A stretch of 64,000 nucleotides of DNA from Geodermatophilus saharensis (GTDB lineage: Bacteria > Actinomycetota > Actinomycetes > Mycobacteriales > Geodermatophilaceae), in the NCBI RefSeq assembly GCF_900188205.1, contig NZ_FZOH01000002.1, positions 372,001-436,000 on the forward strand, read 5' to 3'. The translations under genes and the position numbers were made by a program. Positions 16,123-26,668 of the stretch are shown in pieces (position 1 is the first letter of the stretch; the number at the start of each line of letters is the position of its first letter). Under the pieces are notes generated by a model, which was not told the DNA's origin, searched no databases, and saw only the letters and a list, made by a program, of their open reading frames with translations.

Positions 16123-17634
16123 GTGCCGCCGACGATCACCGCCACCGACCGCCCGCTCGAGAAGACCTCCGCCGACGCCGTCGTGGTCGGCGTCGGCAAG
16201 GGCGCCTCCGGCCTGCTGCCCACCCCCGGCGCCGAGGCCGTCGACCGCCTGCTCGGCGGCCGGCTGCTGCCCGCGCTGGCCGACCTCGGGGCCCGCGGGG
16301 CCGAGGACGAGGTCACCCGGGTCGCCAGCCTCGGCCAGGGCCCCTTCCCCGTCGTGGCGGCCGTCGGCCTCGGTACCCCGGAGGCCGCCGGTGGGTACCC
16401 CGCCGAGGCGGTCCGCCGCGCCGCCGGTGCCGCCAGCCGCGCGCTGGCCGGCCGCGCCTCGGTGGTCACGCTGCTGGCCGCGGTGGGCGGCACGCCCGAC
16501 GCCGAGCGGCTGCACGCCGTCGGCGAGGGCTCGCTGCTGGGCGCCTACGAGTTCACCGCCTACCGCTCCGACCTGCCCGCCGACCGGCCGACGCCGCCGC
16601 GTGAGTTCACCGTCGTCGTGCCGGACGCCGGTGCGGCCAAGGCGCCGCTGAACCGGGTGCGCGCCGTCGCCGACGCGGTGGCCCTCGTGCGCGACCTGGT
16701 CAACACCCCGCCCAACGACCTCTACCCGGCCGAGCTCGCCGCCCGCGGCGCGGCGGCCGGCAAGGCCGCGGGCCTGTCGGTCGAGGTGCTCGGCGAGGCC
16801 GAGCTGGCCGCCGGCGGCTACGGCGGCGTCCTCGCCGTCGGCGGGGGCTCCGCGCGGGGCCCGCGGCTGCTGCGGCTGACCCACCGCCCCCGGAAGGCGC
16901 AGAAGAAGGTGGCCCTGGTCGGCAAGGGCATCACCTTCGACAGCGGCGGCCTGTCGATCAAGCCCGCCGCGAACATGCACCACATGACCAGCGACATGGC
17001 CGGCGCGGCCGCCGTGATCGCCACCGCCTGCCTGGTGGCCCGGCTCGGCCTGCCGGTGGAGCTGACCGCCACCGTGCCGATGGCGGAGAACCTGCCCAGC
17101 GGCACCGCCTACCGCCCGGCCGACGTGGTCACCTTCCGCAACGGCAAGAAGGCCGAGATCACCAACACCGACGCCGAGGGCCGCGTGATCCTCGCCGACG
17201 CCATCGCCCGCGCCGCCGAGGACTCCCCCGACGTCCTGCTGGAGACCTCGACGCTGACCGGCGCGCAGCTGGTCGCCCTCGGGGCCCGCACCGCCGGCGT
17301 CATGGGCAGCGACGAGCTGCGCGACGCCGTCGTGGCCGCCAGCCGGCGCAGCGGCGAGCCGATGTGGGCGATGCCGATGCCCGAGGAGCTGCGGCGGGGC
17401 ATCGACTCCCCGATCGCCGACTTCGTCAACGCCAACGCCGACCGCATGGGCGGGATGCTCGTCGGGGCGCACTTCCTCGCCGAGTTCGTGCCCGCCGGCC
17501 TGCCCTGGGCGCACATCGACATCGCCGGCCCGAGCTACAACACCGGGTCCCCGTGGGGCTACACGCCCAAGGGCGGCACCGGCGTCCCGGTCCGCACGCT
17601 GCTGGCCACCATCGAGGACCTGCTGACCCGCTGA
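16123..17634 (+). CDS. pepA: Leucyl aminopeptidase (M17)
   Basis: This cytosolic di-zinc peptidase removes N-terminal residues. The 503-residue product has a variable N-terminal domain and a catalytic domain with [16 protein letters not shown] (Lys and Asp metal ligands), [11 protein letters not shown] (Asp ligand) and the M17 signature NTDAEGR. GTG 16123 was chosen because it follows a TANNNT box by 6 bases and gives the usual length; the frame is open a further 1.2 kb upstream, opposite gcvT, by chance. Confidence 0.95.
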   Translation: MPPTITATDRPLEKTSADAVVVGVGKGASGLLPTPGAEAVDRLLGGRLLPALADLGARGAEDEVTRVASLGQGPFPVVAAVGLGTPEAAGGYPAEAVRRAAGAASRALAGRASVVTLLAAVGGTPDAERLHAVGEGSLLGAYEFTAYRSDLPADRPTPPREFTVVVPDAGAAKAPLNRVRAVADAVALVRDLVNTPPNDLYPAELAARGAAAGKAAGLSVEVLGEAELAAGGYGGVLAVGGGSARGPRLLRLTHRPRKAQKKVALVGKGITFDSGGLSIKPAANMHHMTSDMAGAAAVIATACLVARLGLPVELTATVPMAENLPSGTAYRPADVVTFRNGKKAEITNTDAEGRVILADAIARAAEDSPDVLLETSTLTGAQLVALGARTAGVMGSDELRDAVVAASRRSGEPMWAMPMPEELRRGIDSPIADFVNANADRMGGMLVGAHFLAEFVPAGLPWAHIDIAGPSYNTGSPWGYTPKGGTGVPVRTLLATIEDLLTR

Positions 17635-17790
17635 GCACCCGCCGGCCGGGCCGCCGGCGTCGCGCCCGCGACCCGCGCCCGGCCGGTGGTCGGCGCCCCG
17701 GGCCTGCAGTTCTCCGGAGTGGCAGGATGGGCCAGGACCATCCCCCCGCCCGCACCGGCGGGGAAGGCCGAGATCAACGAGGAGCACGTC

Positions 17791-19170
17791 GTGAGCGCAC
17801 CCACCACCCCCGCCGACCTGGTCATCCTCGGCGGTGGCTCGGGTGGCTATGCCGCCGCACTGCGGGCGGCGGAGCTGGGCCTGTCGGTCGTCCTGATCGA
17901 GAAGGACAAGGTCGGCGGCACCTGCCTGCACCGGGGCTGCATCCCCACCAAGGCGCTGCTGCACAGCGGTGAGATCGCCGACCAGGCCCGCGAGGGCGAG
18001 CAGTTCGGCGTCAAGACCTCGCTGGCCGGCATCGACATGGACGGCGTCAACGCCTACAAGGACGGCGTCATCGCGCGGCTCTACAAGGGCCTGCAGGGCC
18101 TGGTCAAGAGCCGCGGCATCACCTACGTCGAGGGCGAGGGCCGGCTGGTCTCCCCCACCGCCGTGTCGGTGAACGGGCAGACCTACGAGGGCCGGCACGT
18201 CCTGCTGGCCACCGGGTCCTACTCCCGCAGCATCCCCGGCGTCGAGCTCGACGGTGTCCGCGTGATCGACAGCGAGCAGGCGCTGGCGCTCGACCGCGTC
18301 CCGACTTCGGCGATCATCCTCGGCGGCGGTGTCATCGGCTGCGAGTTCGCCAGTGCGTGGAAGTCCTTCGGCGTCGACGTGACCATCATCGAGGGCCTCA
18401 AGCACCTCGTGCCGCTGGAGGACGAGAGCTCCTCCAAGCTGCTGGAGCGGGCGTTCCGCCGCCGCAAGATCAACTTCGAGTTGGGCAACCTGGTGTCCGG
18501 GGTGGCCCACACCGAGAACGGCGTCAAGGTCAGCCTGCAGAACGGCAAGGAGTTCGAGGCCGAGATCGTCCTCGTCGCGGTCGGCCGCGGTCCGGTCAGC
18601 CAGGGCCTGGGCTACGAGGAGGCCGGCGTCGCGATGGACCGCGGCTACGTGCTGGTCGACGAGTACTGCCAGACCAACGTCCCGACCATCTCCGCCGTCG
18701 GCGACCTCATCCCCACCCTGCAGCTGGCCCACGTCGGCTTCGGCGAGGGCATCCTCGTCGCCGAGCGGCTCGCCGGGCTCCCGGTCGTGCCGCTGGACTA
18801 CGCCGGCGTCCCGCGGGTGACCTACTCCGAGCCCGAGGTGGCCTCGGTGGGCCTCACCGAGGTGCAGGCCCGCGAGAAGTACGGCGACGTCGAGACCCTC
18901 GTCTACGACCTCGGCGGCAACGGCCGCAGCCAGATCCTCAAGACCCAGGGCGCGGTCAAGCTCATCCGCCAGAAGGACGGCCCCGTGGTGGGCGTGCACA
19001 TGGTCGGCAGCCGGGTCGGCGAGCTGATCGCCGAGGCGCAGCTGATCTTCAACTGGGAGGCCCTGCCCGACGAGGTGGCCGCCCTGATCCACCCGCACCC
19101 GACCCAGAGCGAGGCCATCGGCGAGGCCCACCTCGCGCTGGCCGGCAAGCCGCTGCACGCCCACAGCTGA
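17791..19170 (+). CDS. lpdA: Dihydrolipoyl dehydrogenase (E3)
   Basis: E3 reoxidises dihydrolipoyl groups on E2 or H protein with FAD and NAD. The 459-residue product has the FAD-binding [20 protein letters not shown], the redox disulfide C45-x4-C50 in [13 protein letters not shown], a second nucleotide-binding [11 protein letters not shown], and the C-terminal HPHPTQSEA with the active-site His. GTG 17791 has GAGGAG upstream; the longer frame to 17686 is not family-like. The E2 gene follows after 66 bases, so the two are probably one operon. Confidence 0.95.
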   Translation: MSAPTTPADLVILGGGSGGYAAALRAAELGLSVVLIEKDKVGGTCLHRGCIPTKALLHSGEIADQAREGEQFGVKTSLAGIDMDGVNAYKDGVIARLYKGLQGLVKSRGITYVEGEGRLVSPTAVSVNGQTYEGRHVLLATGSYSRSIPGVELDGVRVIDSEQALALDRVPTSAIILGGGVIGCEFASAWKSFGVDVTIIEGLKHLVPLEDESSSKLLERAFRRRKINFELGNLVSGVAHTENGVKVSLQNGKEFEAEIVLVAVGRGPVSQGLGYEEAGVAMDRGYVLVDEYCQTNVPTISAVGDLIPTLQLAHVGFGEGILVAERLAGLPVVPLDYAGVPRVTYSEPEVASVGLTEVQAREKYGDVETLVYDLGGNGRSQILKTQGAVKLIRQKDGPVVGVHMVGSRVGELIAEAQLIFNWEALPDEVAALIHPHPTQSEAIGEAHLALAGKPLHAHS

Positions 19171-19236
19171 CGCCGCTCCCCGCGTCGCCGACCGCCGTCT
19201 CCCCCATCCTCGCGACCCCGAAGGAGCCCTCTCCCG

Positions 19237-21150
19237 ATGCCGACCTCCGTCACCATGCCCGCCCTGGGCGAGAGCGTCACCGAGGGCACGGTCACCCGCT
19301 GGCTCAAGCAGGAGGGTGAGCAGGTCGAGGTCGACGAGCCGCTCCTCGAGGTGTCCACCGACAAGGTCGACACCGAGATCCCCTCCCCGGCCGCGGGCGT
19401 GCTCACCCGGATCCTGGTGTCCGAGGACGAGACGGTCGAGGTCGGCGCCGAGCTCGCGGTCATCGGCGGCGAGGGCGACGGCGACGCCGGGAGCGGTCCC
19501 GCGTCCGCCGACGACGCCGACACCCCGCAGACCCCGACCGAGCAGGTCGAGGACGCGGGCCCCGGCCCGTCGGACGCGCCTGCGGCCGCGGCGCCGTCGT
19601 CCGGCGGGCAGGACTCTGGCCAGGGTGGTGGCCAGGGTGGTGGCCAGGGTGGTGGCGAGGGGACGCCGGTGACCATGCCGGCGCTCGGCGAGAGCGTCAC
19701 CGAGGGCACCGTGACCCGCTGGCTGAAGGCCGTCGGCGAGGAGGTGACCGCGGACGAGCCGCTGTTGGAGGTCTCCACCGACAAGGTCGACACCGAGATC
19801 CCGGCTCCGGTGTCGGGCACGCTGCTGTCGATCAGCGTCCAGGAGGACGAGACGGTCGAGGTCGGCGCTCAGCTCGCGGTGATCGGCAGCGGGGCCGCGC
19901 CGAGCGCACCCGCCCCGCAGGAGGCCCCCGCCCAGCAGCAGGCTCCGGCCCCGCAGCAGGCCCAGCAGCAGACGCCCGTGCAGCAGCCGCCGGCACCGCG
20001 CCAGGAGCCGCCGGCCACCGCTCCCCCCGGGCCCCCGCCGTCGGTGCCCGCCGGTGCCGACTACGGCTCCGGCGCCGCCGAGACGGTCGCCGAGCAGCGC
20101 AGCACCCCGCCGACCCAGCCGCGCCCGGCTCCCTCCGGTGGCCAGGCCCCGGCTCCGGCGGCCACCCCGGCGCCCGCCGACGGCGGCGGCACCTACGTGA
20201 CGCCGCTGGTCCGCCGTCTGGCCGCCGAGCACGGTGTCGACCTCACCGCCATCGAGGGCACCGGTGTCGGGGGGCGGATCCGCAAGCAGGACGTCCTCGC
20301 CGCGGCCGAGTCGGCGAAGGCCCCCGCGGAGGCCCCGGCCGAGGCGCCGGCCGCTCCGGCACCCAGCGCTCCCGCCGCCGGCCGGCCCGCCGCGCCCTCT
20401 CCCGCGGCGCAGCCCGATCCGTCGCTGCGCGGCCGCACCGAGAAGATGTCGCGGCTGCGCGGGGTCATCGCCCGGCGCATGGTCGAGTCGCTGGCGATCA
20501 GCGCACAGCTGACCACCGTCGTCGAGGTCGACGTCACCCGGATCGCCCGGTTGCGCGACCGGGCCAAGCGGGACTTCCAGACCCGTGAGGGCGTCAAGCT
20601 GTCGTTCCTGCCGTTCTTCGCCAAGGCGGCGGTCGAGGCGCTCAAGGTCCACCCGGCGGTGAACTCCTCGGTCGACCTGGAGGCCGGGACGGTCACCTAC
20701 CACGACGCCGAGAACCTCGGCATCGCCGTGGACACCGAGCGCGGCCTGCTGGTGCCGGTCATCCACGGGGCCGGCGACCTCAGCCTGGGGGGTCTCGCCC
20801 GCAAGATCGCCGACCTCGCCGAGCGGACCCGCATCAACAAGGTCACGCCGGACGAGCTCGGCGGGGGCACCTTCACGCTGACCAACACCGGCAGCCGCGG
20901 CGCCCTGTTCGACACCCCGATCATCAACCAGCCGCAGGTGGCCATCCTGGGCACCGGCTCGGTGGTGAAGCGGCCCGTCGTGGTGCAGGACCCCGACCTC
21001 GGCGAGGTCATCGCCGTCCGGTCGATGGTCTACCTGGCGCTGACCTACGACCACCGGATCGTCGACGGCGCCGACGCGGCGCGGTTCCTCGGGACCGTGA
21101 AGGAGCGCCTGGAGGCCGGTCAGTTCGAGGGCGAGCTCGGTCTCGCCTGA
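19237..21150 (+). CDS. sucB: 2-oxo acid dehydrogenase E2 (dihydrolipoyl acyltransferase), two lipoyl domains
   Basis: The 637-residue E2 has two nearly identical lipoyl domains (about 1-78 and 144-220) with lipoylated lysines K43 and K183 in TDKVDTE, a long Ala/Pro/Gln-rich linker, a peripheral subunit-binding domain at about 319-357 ([17 protein letters not shown]) and a catalytic domain with [14 protein letters not shown] (His606, Asp610). In actinobacteria this E2 serves pyruvate and possibly 2-oxoglutarate dehydrogenase, so dlaT is an equally good name. AAGGAG lies before the ATG. It follows lpdA, with lipB and lipA near by. Confidence 0.93.
   Translation: MPTSVTMPALGESVTEGTVTRWLKQEGEQVEVDEPLLEVSTDKVDTEIPSPAAGVLTRILVSEDETVEVGAELAVIGGEGDGDAGSGPASADDADTPQTPTEQVEDAGPGPSDAPAAAAPSSGGQDSGQGGGQGGGQGGGEGTPVTMPALGESVTEGTVTRWLKAVGEEVTADEPLLEVSTDKVDTEIPAPVSGTLLSISVQEDETVEVGAQLAVIGSGAAPSAPAPQEAPAQQQAPAPQQAQQQTPVQQPPAPRQEPPATAPPGPPPSVPAGADYGSGAAETVAEQRSTPPTQPRPAPSGGQAPAPAATPAPADGGGTYVTPLVRRLAAEHGVDLTAIEGTGVGGRIRKQDVLAAAESAKAPAEAPAEAPAAPAPSAPAAGRPAAPSPAAQPDPSLRGRTEKMSRLRGVIARRMVESLAISAQLTTVVEVDVTRIARLRDRAKRDFQTREGVKLSFLPFFAKAAVEALKVHPAVNSSVDLEAGTVTYHDAENLGIAVDTERGLLVPVIHGAGDLSLGGLARKIADLAERTRINKVTPDELGGGTFTLTNTGSRGALFDTPIINQPQVAILGTGSVVKRPVVVQDPDLGEVIAVRSMVYLALTYDHRIVDGADAARFLGTVKERLEAGQFEGELGLA
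19618..19653 (+). repeat. Three 12-bp repeats in the E2 interlipoyl linker
   Basis: The unit GGCCAGGGTGGT occurs three times in a row and encodes GQGG between the two lipoyl domains. It is a flexible linker, probably grown by slippage. Confidence 0.8.
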
Positions 21151-21222
21151 CGTCCCCCGGTCGGGTCCCGGCGTCCGCGCCGGGACCCGGCCACATCCGT
21201 GCCTGGGGGGACGAGGAGCGTC

Positions 21223-22134
21223 ATGAAGATCGCGGTCACCGGGGCCTCGGGCCTCATCGGGCAGGCGCTGGTCCCGGCGCTGCGCACTGACGGGCACGAG
21301 GTCATCCGACTCGTGCGCCGGACCCCTCGCACTGCCGACGAACACCGCTGGGACCCCCAGCACCGGCGGATCGACCCGGTGCTCCTGCAGGACGTCGACG
21401 CGGTGGTGAACCTCGCGGGCACGCCCATCCGGCCGCGCCCGTTCACGGCCGGCTACAAGCGCGACCTGGTGACCAGCAGGATCGACAGCACGGCCACCGT
21501 GAGCGAGGGGCTGGCCGCGGCGGTGGCCGCCGACCCCTCCCGGCCGCGGGTGCTGCTGTCGGCCTCGGCGGTCGGCTACTACGGCGACACCGGGGATCGC
21601 GTCGTGGAGGAGGACGCCGGACCCGGGGAGGACTTCCTCGCCCGGCTGTGCGTGCAGTGGGAGCAGGCCACCCGCCCCGCCGCCGATGCCGGCGTCCGTG
21701 TGGCCACCCTGCGCACGGGCCTGGTGATCGACCGCGACGCCATGCTCGTGCGGATCCTCGGCACGGTGTTCCGCCTCGGCCTCGGCGGCCGGATGGGGTC
21801 GGGACGGCAGTACTGGCCGTGGATCGGCCTGGCCGACGAGGTCGGCGCCATCCGGTTCCTGCTCACGGCCGGCGACGTCAGCGGACCGGTGAACCTGACC
21901 GGGCCCGCGCCGGTGCCCAACAGCGAGTTCGTCCGCGACCTCGCCGCCGCCGTCTCCCGTCCCGCCGTGCTCCCCGTGCCGGCGGTGGCCCTGCGCCTCG
22001 CGCTCGGGGAGTTCGGGCGCTCGAGCGTGCTGGCCGGCCAGCGCGCGGTGCCTGCCCGCCTGCAGGCGGCCGGCTACCGGTTCACCCACGCCACGCTCCC
22101 GTCGGCGCTGCGCGAGGCCCTGGGCCGCGGCTGA
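21223..22134 (+). CDS. TIGR01777-family epimerase (YfcH/SDR39U1 type)
   Basis: An extended SDR-like protein of 303 residues with the nucleotide-binding start [19 protein letters not shown] and [20 protein letters not shown] in the catalytic region. The substrate of the family is not established. GAGGAG precedes ATG 21223. Its position directly after the E2 gene matches mycobacterial gene order. The stop lies 3 bases from the end of the convergent kinase gene, leaving no room for a separate terminator. Confidence 0.88.
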   Translation: MKIAVTGASGLIGQALVPALRTDGHEVIRLVRRTPRTADEHRWDPQHRRIDPVLLQDVDAVVNLAGTPIRPRPFTAGYKRDLVTSRIDSTATVSEGLAAAVAADPSRPRVLLSASAVGYYGDTGDRVVEEDAGPGEDFLARLCVQWEQATRPAADAGVRVATLRTGLVIDRDAMLVRILGTVFRLGLGGRMGSGRQYWPWIGLADEVGAIRFLLTAGDVSGPVNLTGPAPVPNSEFVRDLAAAVSRPAVLPVPAVALRLALGEFGRSSVLAGQRAVPARLQAAGYRFTHATLPSALREALGRG

Positions 22135-22137
22135 CCG

Positions 22138-23838
22138 TCACGACAGGCGGCCGGCGGAACCGATCCGCCACCCCGACGGGCCGGGGACCAGCACCATCTC
22201 CACCCGGGCCGGCGCCCGGCCGGCCTCGGTGCGCAGCACCGGGCCGTCCGGGACCGCTGCCGAGACGACGGCGCACTCCGGCCAGCTGTCGAGCAACTGC
22301 ACCCGCACGGTCCCGTCGCCACCGGCCACGCCCGTGACGGCCACCTCCGCCACCGTCGGGCGGAACCCGCGCAGCACCTCCCCCGCCGCGTCCAGCGCCG
22401 CCAGGTACGCGCGGTCCGCCGTGAGCAGCGGGCTGTCGGCGGTGTAGACCTCCGCCAGCAGGTCCGCGTCCCCCGTGCCGAACGCCTCGGCGCGCCGCTC
22501 GTAGAGGGCGGTGAGGACCGCCGTCCAGTCCGGCTCCTCCGCGGTCGGTACCGGAGAGGGGACCGGCGGGGACGGGGCCGGCGGGGACGGGGCCGGCGGG
22601 GACGGGGCCGGCGGGGACGGGGCCGGCGGGGACGGGGCCGGCGGGGTGGCTCCAGGCTCCGGCGGGGTCGACGGGCTCGCCGGCGGCGTCGACCCCCCGG
22701 CCGCGGGGACCGGTGCGGCGCCGGGCCCGGACCGCGACCACACCAGGCCGCCCCAGACGGCCACGACCACCAGGGCCGCCGTGCCCGCCCCGGCCGCGAC
22801 ACGGCGCACGGCCGACCGGCCCGGCCACCGGAGCCCGCGGCCCGTCGACCGGACCTCCCGCGGGGCCGGCCTGCGGTGGCGGCCGGGCACCTGGTGGGTC
22901 AGCTCCGTCCGCGGTCCCCGGCCGGTGCGCGCGAGGTCGGTGTCGGGGCTGCCGGCCCGCGGCAGCCGCACGGGCTCGGGACGGCAGGCGTGCCGCAGGT
23001 CCAGGGCGAACGCGGCGGCCGACCCGCGGGCGTGCGGGTCCTCCGACAGCCCCCGGGCCACCACCTCGAGCAGCGCCGGCGGGGCGTCGGGCGCCAGCGC
23101 GGCGAGGTCGGGCAGGTCGCCGCTCGCCGCGACCGTGAGGGTGTCCGCCGGCGTGGCCGCGTTCCACGGAGCGACCCCGGTCAGTGCGTGGAAGGCCGCC
23201 GCGGCCACCCCGAAGACGTCGGACGCGGGGCCGGGCGCCCCGCCGCGCGCCACCGCGGGGTCGACGTAGGCCGGCGTCACCTCACCGGCCGCCTCCTCCC
23301 CCAGGACGCGGGCCACACCGAGGTCGGTGAGGACGGGGCGGCCCTCGGCGGTGAACACGACGTTGCCCGGCGACAGGTCGCCGTGGACGACCCCCTCCTC
23401 GTGCGCCCGGGCCAGCGCCGCCGCGACGGGAGCCAGGGCGGTGACGACCTCACCGGGACGCAGCCGGCCGCGTCGCGCCAGCAGCGCGGCGAGGCTGCCC
23501 CCCTCGAGCAGGTCGAGGACCAGCGCCACGCGGGGCGGGCCCCCACGCCGGGGCTGGTGCACCACCTCGTGCAGCCGGACCAGGTGCGGGTGGTCCAGCG
23601 CGCCGAGCAGCGCGGCCTCGCGCGCCTGCCGCTCGGCGTCCCCGGCGACGAGCACCTTGACCGCCACCGGCGGCCCGCCGTCGCGGGGGTGGGCGCGCCA
23701 CACCTCCCCGGACCCGCCCCGCCCCAGCAGCCGGTCGAGGCGGTACCCGGGCACCGCCGGCGGAGCCGGGGACCCGGGTCCGGCATCGGGGTCGGAGGCG
23801 GGACGCTCGGCGTCGTCGGCATCGCGCAGCGGGGACAC
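22138..23838 (-). CDS. Membrane-anchored Ser/Thr protein kinase with an extracytoplasmic NTF2-like domain
   Basis: About 566 residues: a kinase domain (roughly 30-290) with LLGRGGSGEVWRA, the VAVKVL lysine, HGDLSPGNVVF as the catalytic loop and DLG in place of DFG; a juxtamembrane stretch; one membrane helix near 370-395; a Pro/Ser repeat stalk; and a C-terminal region (DWTAVLTALYERRAEAFGTGDADLLAEVY) that looks like an NTF2/SnoaL-type fold. PASTA repeats are absent, so the signal differs from PknB-type kinases. GTG 23838 is a guess; the frame is open to 23943. No phosphatase or substrate gene is adjacent. Confidence 0.88.
   Translation of the reverse strand: MSPLRDADDAERPASDPDAGPGSPAPPAVPGYRLDRLLGRGGSGEVWRAHPRDGGPPVAVKVLVAGDAERQAREAALLGALDHPHLVRLHEVVHQPRRGGPPRVALVLDLLEGGSLAALLARRGRLRPGEVVTALAPVAAALARAHEEGVVHGDLSPGNVVFTAEGRPVLTDLGVARVLGEEAAGEVTPAYVDPAVARGGAPGPASDVFGVAAAAFHALTGVAPWNAATPADTLTVAASGDLPDLAALAPDAPPALLEVVARGLSEDPHARGSAAAFALDLRHACRPEPVRLPRAGSPDTDLARTGRGPRTELTHQVPGRHRRPAPREVRSTGRGLRWPGRSAVRRVAAGAGTAALVVVAVWGGLVWSRSGPGAAPVPAAGGSTPPASPSTPPEPGATPPAPSPPAPSPPAPSPPAPSPPAPSPPVPSPVPTAEEPDWTAVLTALYERRAEAFGTGDADLLAEVYTADSPLLTADRAYLAALDAAGEVLRGFRPTVAEVAVTGVAGGDGTVRVQLLDSWPECAVVSAAVPDGPVLRTEAGRAPARVEMVLVPGPSGWRIGSAGRLS
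22561..22650 (-). repeat. Six 15-bp coding repeats in the kinase stalk
   Basis: Six 15-bp units, the middle four identical, encode PPAPS repeats on the minus strand just outside the membrane helix. The copy number is likely to vary between strains. Confidence 0.85.
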
Positions 23839-23944
23839 GGCCGGGACGGTAGGACGCCCGGCCGCCGGCCCGCCCCGGTTGTCCACAGGCGCCGGCTGCG
23901 TCCACAGCCACCGGCCCGGACAGGTGCGCGGGCCCCGCTGCACC

Positions 23945-23950
23945 TAGGTT
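23945..23950 (+). promoter_or_regulatory. Leaderless -10 element of the FAD oxidoreductase gene
   Basis: TAGGTT is followed by six bases and the ATG at 23957, with no Shine-Dalgarno sequence. Confidence 0.5.
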
Positions 23951-23956
23951 CGGGCC

Positions 23957-25204
23957 ATGCCACCACCTCCCCGCGCCGAGGTCGTGGTCGTCGGCGCCGG
24001 GCTGGCCGGGTTGTCGGTGGCCACCCGGCTGGTCGCCGCCGGCTGCGACGTCCACGTGCTCGAGGCCGCGGGTCACGTCGGCGGGCGGCTGGCCACCGAC
24101 CGGGTCGACGGTTTCGTCGTCGACCGCGGCTTCCAGGTCTTCAACACCGGCTACCCCCGCGCCGCCGACCTCGACCTGGACGCGCTCGACCTGGGCTACT
24201 TCGCGCCCGGCGCGGTCGTCCGGGCCGGCGGGCGGGCCCACCGGGTGGTCGACCCGCGGCGGGTGCCCACGGCGCTGCCGGACACGCTGCGCGCCCCCGT
24301 CGGGTCGCTGCGCGAGAAGCTGGCCATCGCCGCCTTCTCCGCCCGGGCGGGCTACTGGCCGGTCCCCCGGCTGCTCGCCGCACGGGAGACCACGGCGGCC
24401 GAGCACCTGCGACAGGCCGGGGTCGGGACGGCGGCCCTGGAGCGGTTCTTCGGCCCGTTCCTCGCCGGTGTGCTGCTTGAGGACCGGCTGGAGACGTCGA
24501 GCCGCTACCTGGACCTGCTGTGGCGCAGCTTCGCGCGCGGCGCGACCGGCCTGCCGGCGCAGGGCATCCAGGCCATCGGCGAGCAGCTGGCCGGCCGGGT
24601 CGGCGCCGAGCGGGTGCACACCGGCGTCGCTGTCACCGCGGTGAGCGGCACGGAGGTCGCCACCCGGGCCGGACCGGTCCGGGCCGAGGCCGTCGTGGTG
24701 GCCACCGACCCCGACACCGCCGCCGGCCTGGTCCCGGCCGTCGAGGCCGCCGCAGCACGGCAGGTGACCACCCACTACCACGTGCTGCCGGCCTCGCCCT
24801 GGACCGAGCCGCTCATCGTCCTGGGCACACCGGGCGGGCGACTGGTCAACAGCGTGGTGCTCACCGACGCCCAGCCGGGCTACTCCCCCGACGGGCGGGC
24901 GCTGCTGGCCAGCAACTCGCTCGCACCGACCCGCGAGGCCGACGTCCGCGACGAGGTCGCCCGGCTGCACGACGTCGCCGCGGCCGACCTCGAGCACCTG
25001 ACCACGGTCACCGTGACCGGAGCGGAGCCGGCCGCGCTGCCCCCGCTGCGGCACCGCCGGCCGGTCGACCTCGGCGGCGGCCTGTACGTGTGCGGCGACC
25101 ACCGCGACACCCCGTCCATCCAGGGCGCCATGGCCAGCGGCCGGCGCACCGCCGCCGCCGTCCTCCGCGCGCTGCGGCCCGCCCTCGCGACCGGAGCCGC
25201 CTGA
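23957..25204 (+). CDS. FAD-dependent oxidoreductase (flavin amine oxidase/phytoene desaturase-like)
   Basis: The 415-residue flavoprotein has an N-terminal dinucleotide fold (VVVVGAGLAGLSVATRL with EAAGHVGGRL) and a C-terminal FAD-contact segment near VCGDHRDTPSIQGAMASG. This is the pattern of the protoporphyrinogen oxidase/amine oxidase/carotenoid desaturase superfamily; the substrate is unknown. It shares one base with the next gene, so they are co-translated, and is divergent from the kinase. Confidence 0.88.
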   Translation: MPPPPRAEVVVVGAGLAGLSVATRLVAAGCDVHVLEAAGHVGGRLATDRVDGFVVDRGFQVFNTGYPRAADLDLDALDLGYFAPGAVVRAGGRAHRVVDPRRVPTALPDTLRAPVGSLREKLAIAAFSARAGYWPVPRLLAARETTAAEHLRQAGVGTAALERFFGPFLAGVLLEDRLETSSRYLDLLWRSFARGATGLPAQGIQAIGEQLAGRVGAERVHTGVAVTAVSGTEVATRAGPVRAEAVVVATDPDTAAGLVPAVEAAAARQVTTHYHVLPASPWTEPLIVLGTPGGRLVNSVVLTDAQPGYSPDGRALLASNSLAPTREADVRDEVARLHDVAAADLEHLTTVTVTGAEPAALPPLRHRRPVDLGGGLYVCGDHRDTPSIQGAMASGRRTAAAVLRALRPALATGAA

Positions 25205-25938
25205 TGCCCGCCGACGCCCCCACCGTCCTGGCCACGAGCATCGGCTTCGACTCCCGCCGGCGCGGCCCCTACGACTGGGCGCCGGGGCCGGTGTTCGACC
25301 TCGCCGTCGAGCTGGCCGGCGCGCCGGAGCACCCGCGGCTGTGCTACCTCGGCACCGCCACCGGCGACGACCCGGCCCGGCTGGCGGCCGTCTACGGCGC
25401 CTTCGCCGGCAGCGCCGTCCGGATGAGCCACCTGAGCCTGTTCCCCATGCCCACGGTGGCCGAGGTGCGGGCGCACCTGCTGGCCCAGGACGTCGTCTGG
25501 GTCGGCGGCGGCAGCGTGGCCAACCTGCTGGCGGTGTGGCGGGTGCACGGCCTCGACGAGGTGCTCGCCGAGTGCTGGCGGGCCGGGGTGGTGCTCGGCG
25601 GGGTGTCGGCCGGGTCGCTGTGCTGGCACGTCGGGGGCACCACCGACTCCTACGGCCCCGACCTGCGGCCGGTCACGAACGGGCTGGGGCTCATCCCGAC
25701 GTCCAACGGCGTCCACTACGACTCCGAGGAGCAGCGCCGCCCGCTGTACCACCGGCTGGTGGCCGACGGGACGCTGCCGGGCGGGCACGCCACCGACGAC
25801 GGCGTGGGCCTGGTCTACCGCGGCACCGACCTGGTCGAGGCCGTCGCCGACCGGCCGGGCGCGGCCGCCTACCGGGTCGAGCGCGGACCCGACGGCACGG
25901 CCGTGGAGACCCGCCTCGAGCCCCGGCGGCTCCGCTGA
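25204..25938 (+). CDS. Peptidase S51 (dipeptidase E-like)
   Basis: The 244-residue protein has the S51 core: [20 protein letters not shown] before the nucleophile elbow [11 protein letters not shown], where Ser is the expected nucleophile. It is related to peptidase E and cyanophycinase; aspartyl dipeptide or other Asp-containing peptides are the family substrates, but specificity here is open. ATG 25204 overlaps the preceding TGA by one base. Confidence 0.87.
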   Translation: MPADAPTVLATSIGFDSRRRGPYDWAPGPVFDLAVELAGAPEHPRLCYLGTATGDDPARLAAVYGAFAGSAVRMSHLSLFPMPTVAEVRAHLLAQDVVWVGGGSVANLLAVWRVHGLDEVLAECWRAGVVLGGVSAGSLCWHVGGTTDSYGPDLRPVTNGLGLIPTSNGVHYDSEEQRRPLYHRLVADGTLPGGHATDDGVGLVYRGTDLVEAVADRPGAAAYRVERGPDGTAVETRLEPRRLR

Positions 25939-25947
25939 GCGCGGGCC

Positions 25948-25953
25948 TAGGCT
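25948..25953 (+). promoter_or_regulatory. Leaderless -10 element of lipB
   Basis: TAGGCT is followed by seven bases and the GTG at 25961. Confidence 0.5.
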
Positions 25954-25960
25954 GGGAGCC

Positions 25961-26602
25961 GTGACCGAGTTGCACGTCGTCCGGGCCGGCACCGTCCCCT
26001 ACGAGGAGGCCTGGGCGCGGCAGCGCGAGATCCACGCCGCGCGGGTCGCCGGCGAGGGTCCCGACACGCTGCTGCTCCTGGAGCACCCGTCGGTCTACAC
26101 CGCCGGCCGCCGCACCGAGCCCCACGAGCGTCCCTTCGACGGCACGCCGGTCATCGACGTCGACCGCGGCGGCAAGATCACCTGGCACGGGCCGGGTCAG
26201 CTCGTCGGCTACCCGATCGTCGCGCTGCCCGACCCGGTCGACGTCGTGGCGCACGTGCGGCGGCTGGAGGCCGCGCTCATCGAGGTCTGCGCCGGCCTCG
26301 GGCTGGCCACCGAGCGGGTCGAGGGCCGCAGCGGCGTATGGGTGCGCGCCGACGACCGCGGCCCCGACCGCAAGATCGCCGCGATCGGGGTGCGGGTGGC
26401 CCGGGGCGTGACCATGCACGGGTTCGCGCTCAACGGCGACCCCGACATGTCGGCGTTCGCCAACATGATCCCGTGCGGCATCGCCGACGCCGGGGTCACC
26501 TCGCTGAGCGCCGAACTCGGCCGCGACGTCCCCGTCACCGAGGTGATCGACGCCGCCGAGGCCGCGGTGCGCCGCGTCCTCACCCTCACGCCCGCCGTCT
26601 GA
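25961..26602 (+). CDS. lipB: Octanoyl-[acyl carrier protein]:protein octanoyltransferase
   Basis: LipB moves octanoate from acyl carrier protein onto the lipoyl lysine of E2 or H protein; LipA then inserts sulfur. The 213-residue product has [17 protein letters not shown], the catalytic lysine K138 in [10 protein letters not shown] and the catalytic cysteine C172 in [14 protein letters not shown]. The start GTG 25961 follows a TAGGCT box. In mycobacteria lipA is adjacent; here leuS, a GGDEF-EAL gene and a helical protein intervene before lipA. Confidence 0.95.
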   Translation: MTELHVVRAGTVPYEEAWARQREIHAARVAGEGPDTLLLLEHPSVYTAGRRTEPHERPFDGTPVIDVDRGGKITWHGPGQLVGYPIVALPDPVDVVAHVRRLEAALIEVCAGLGLATERVEGRSGVWVRADDRGPDRKIAAIGVRVARGVTMHGFALNGDPDMSAFANMIPCGIADAGVTSLSAELGRDVPVTEVIDAAEAAVRRVLTLTPAV

Positions 26603-26612
26603 CCCGCGCCGG

Positions 26613-26661
26613 CCCCGTCCAGAGGCTCGCCGCGAGCCTGCGAGCGCTGAGGGGGACGGGG
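26613..26661 (-). terminator. Long hairpin after leuS
   Basis: CCCCGTCC (26613-26620) pairs with GGACGGGG (26654-26661); a nested 7-bp stem with CCG loop sits at 26623-26639. It lies at the end of leuS and after lipB, which converge. Similar in layout to the elements at 9719 and 36251. Confidence 0.6.
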
Positions 26662-26668
26662 TCCTTCC

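Noticed and set aside
16042..22089. A minus-strand open frame extending about 2 kb-codons upstream of gcvT
   Set aside because: It lies opposite pepA, lpdA, E2 and the epimerase; its translation is Gly/Arg/Ala/His-rich with no domain. High GC keeps antisense frames open.
22561..22650. Short regular repeats as a possible CRISPR array
   Set aside because: Units are 15 bp without spacers and encode PPAPS in frame inside the kinase gene.
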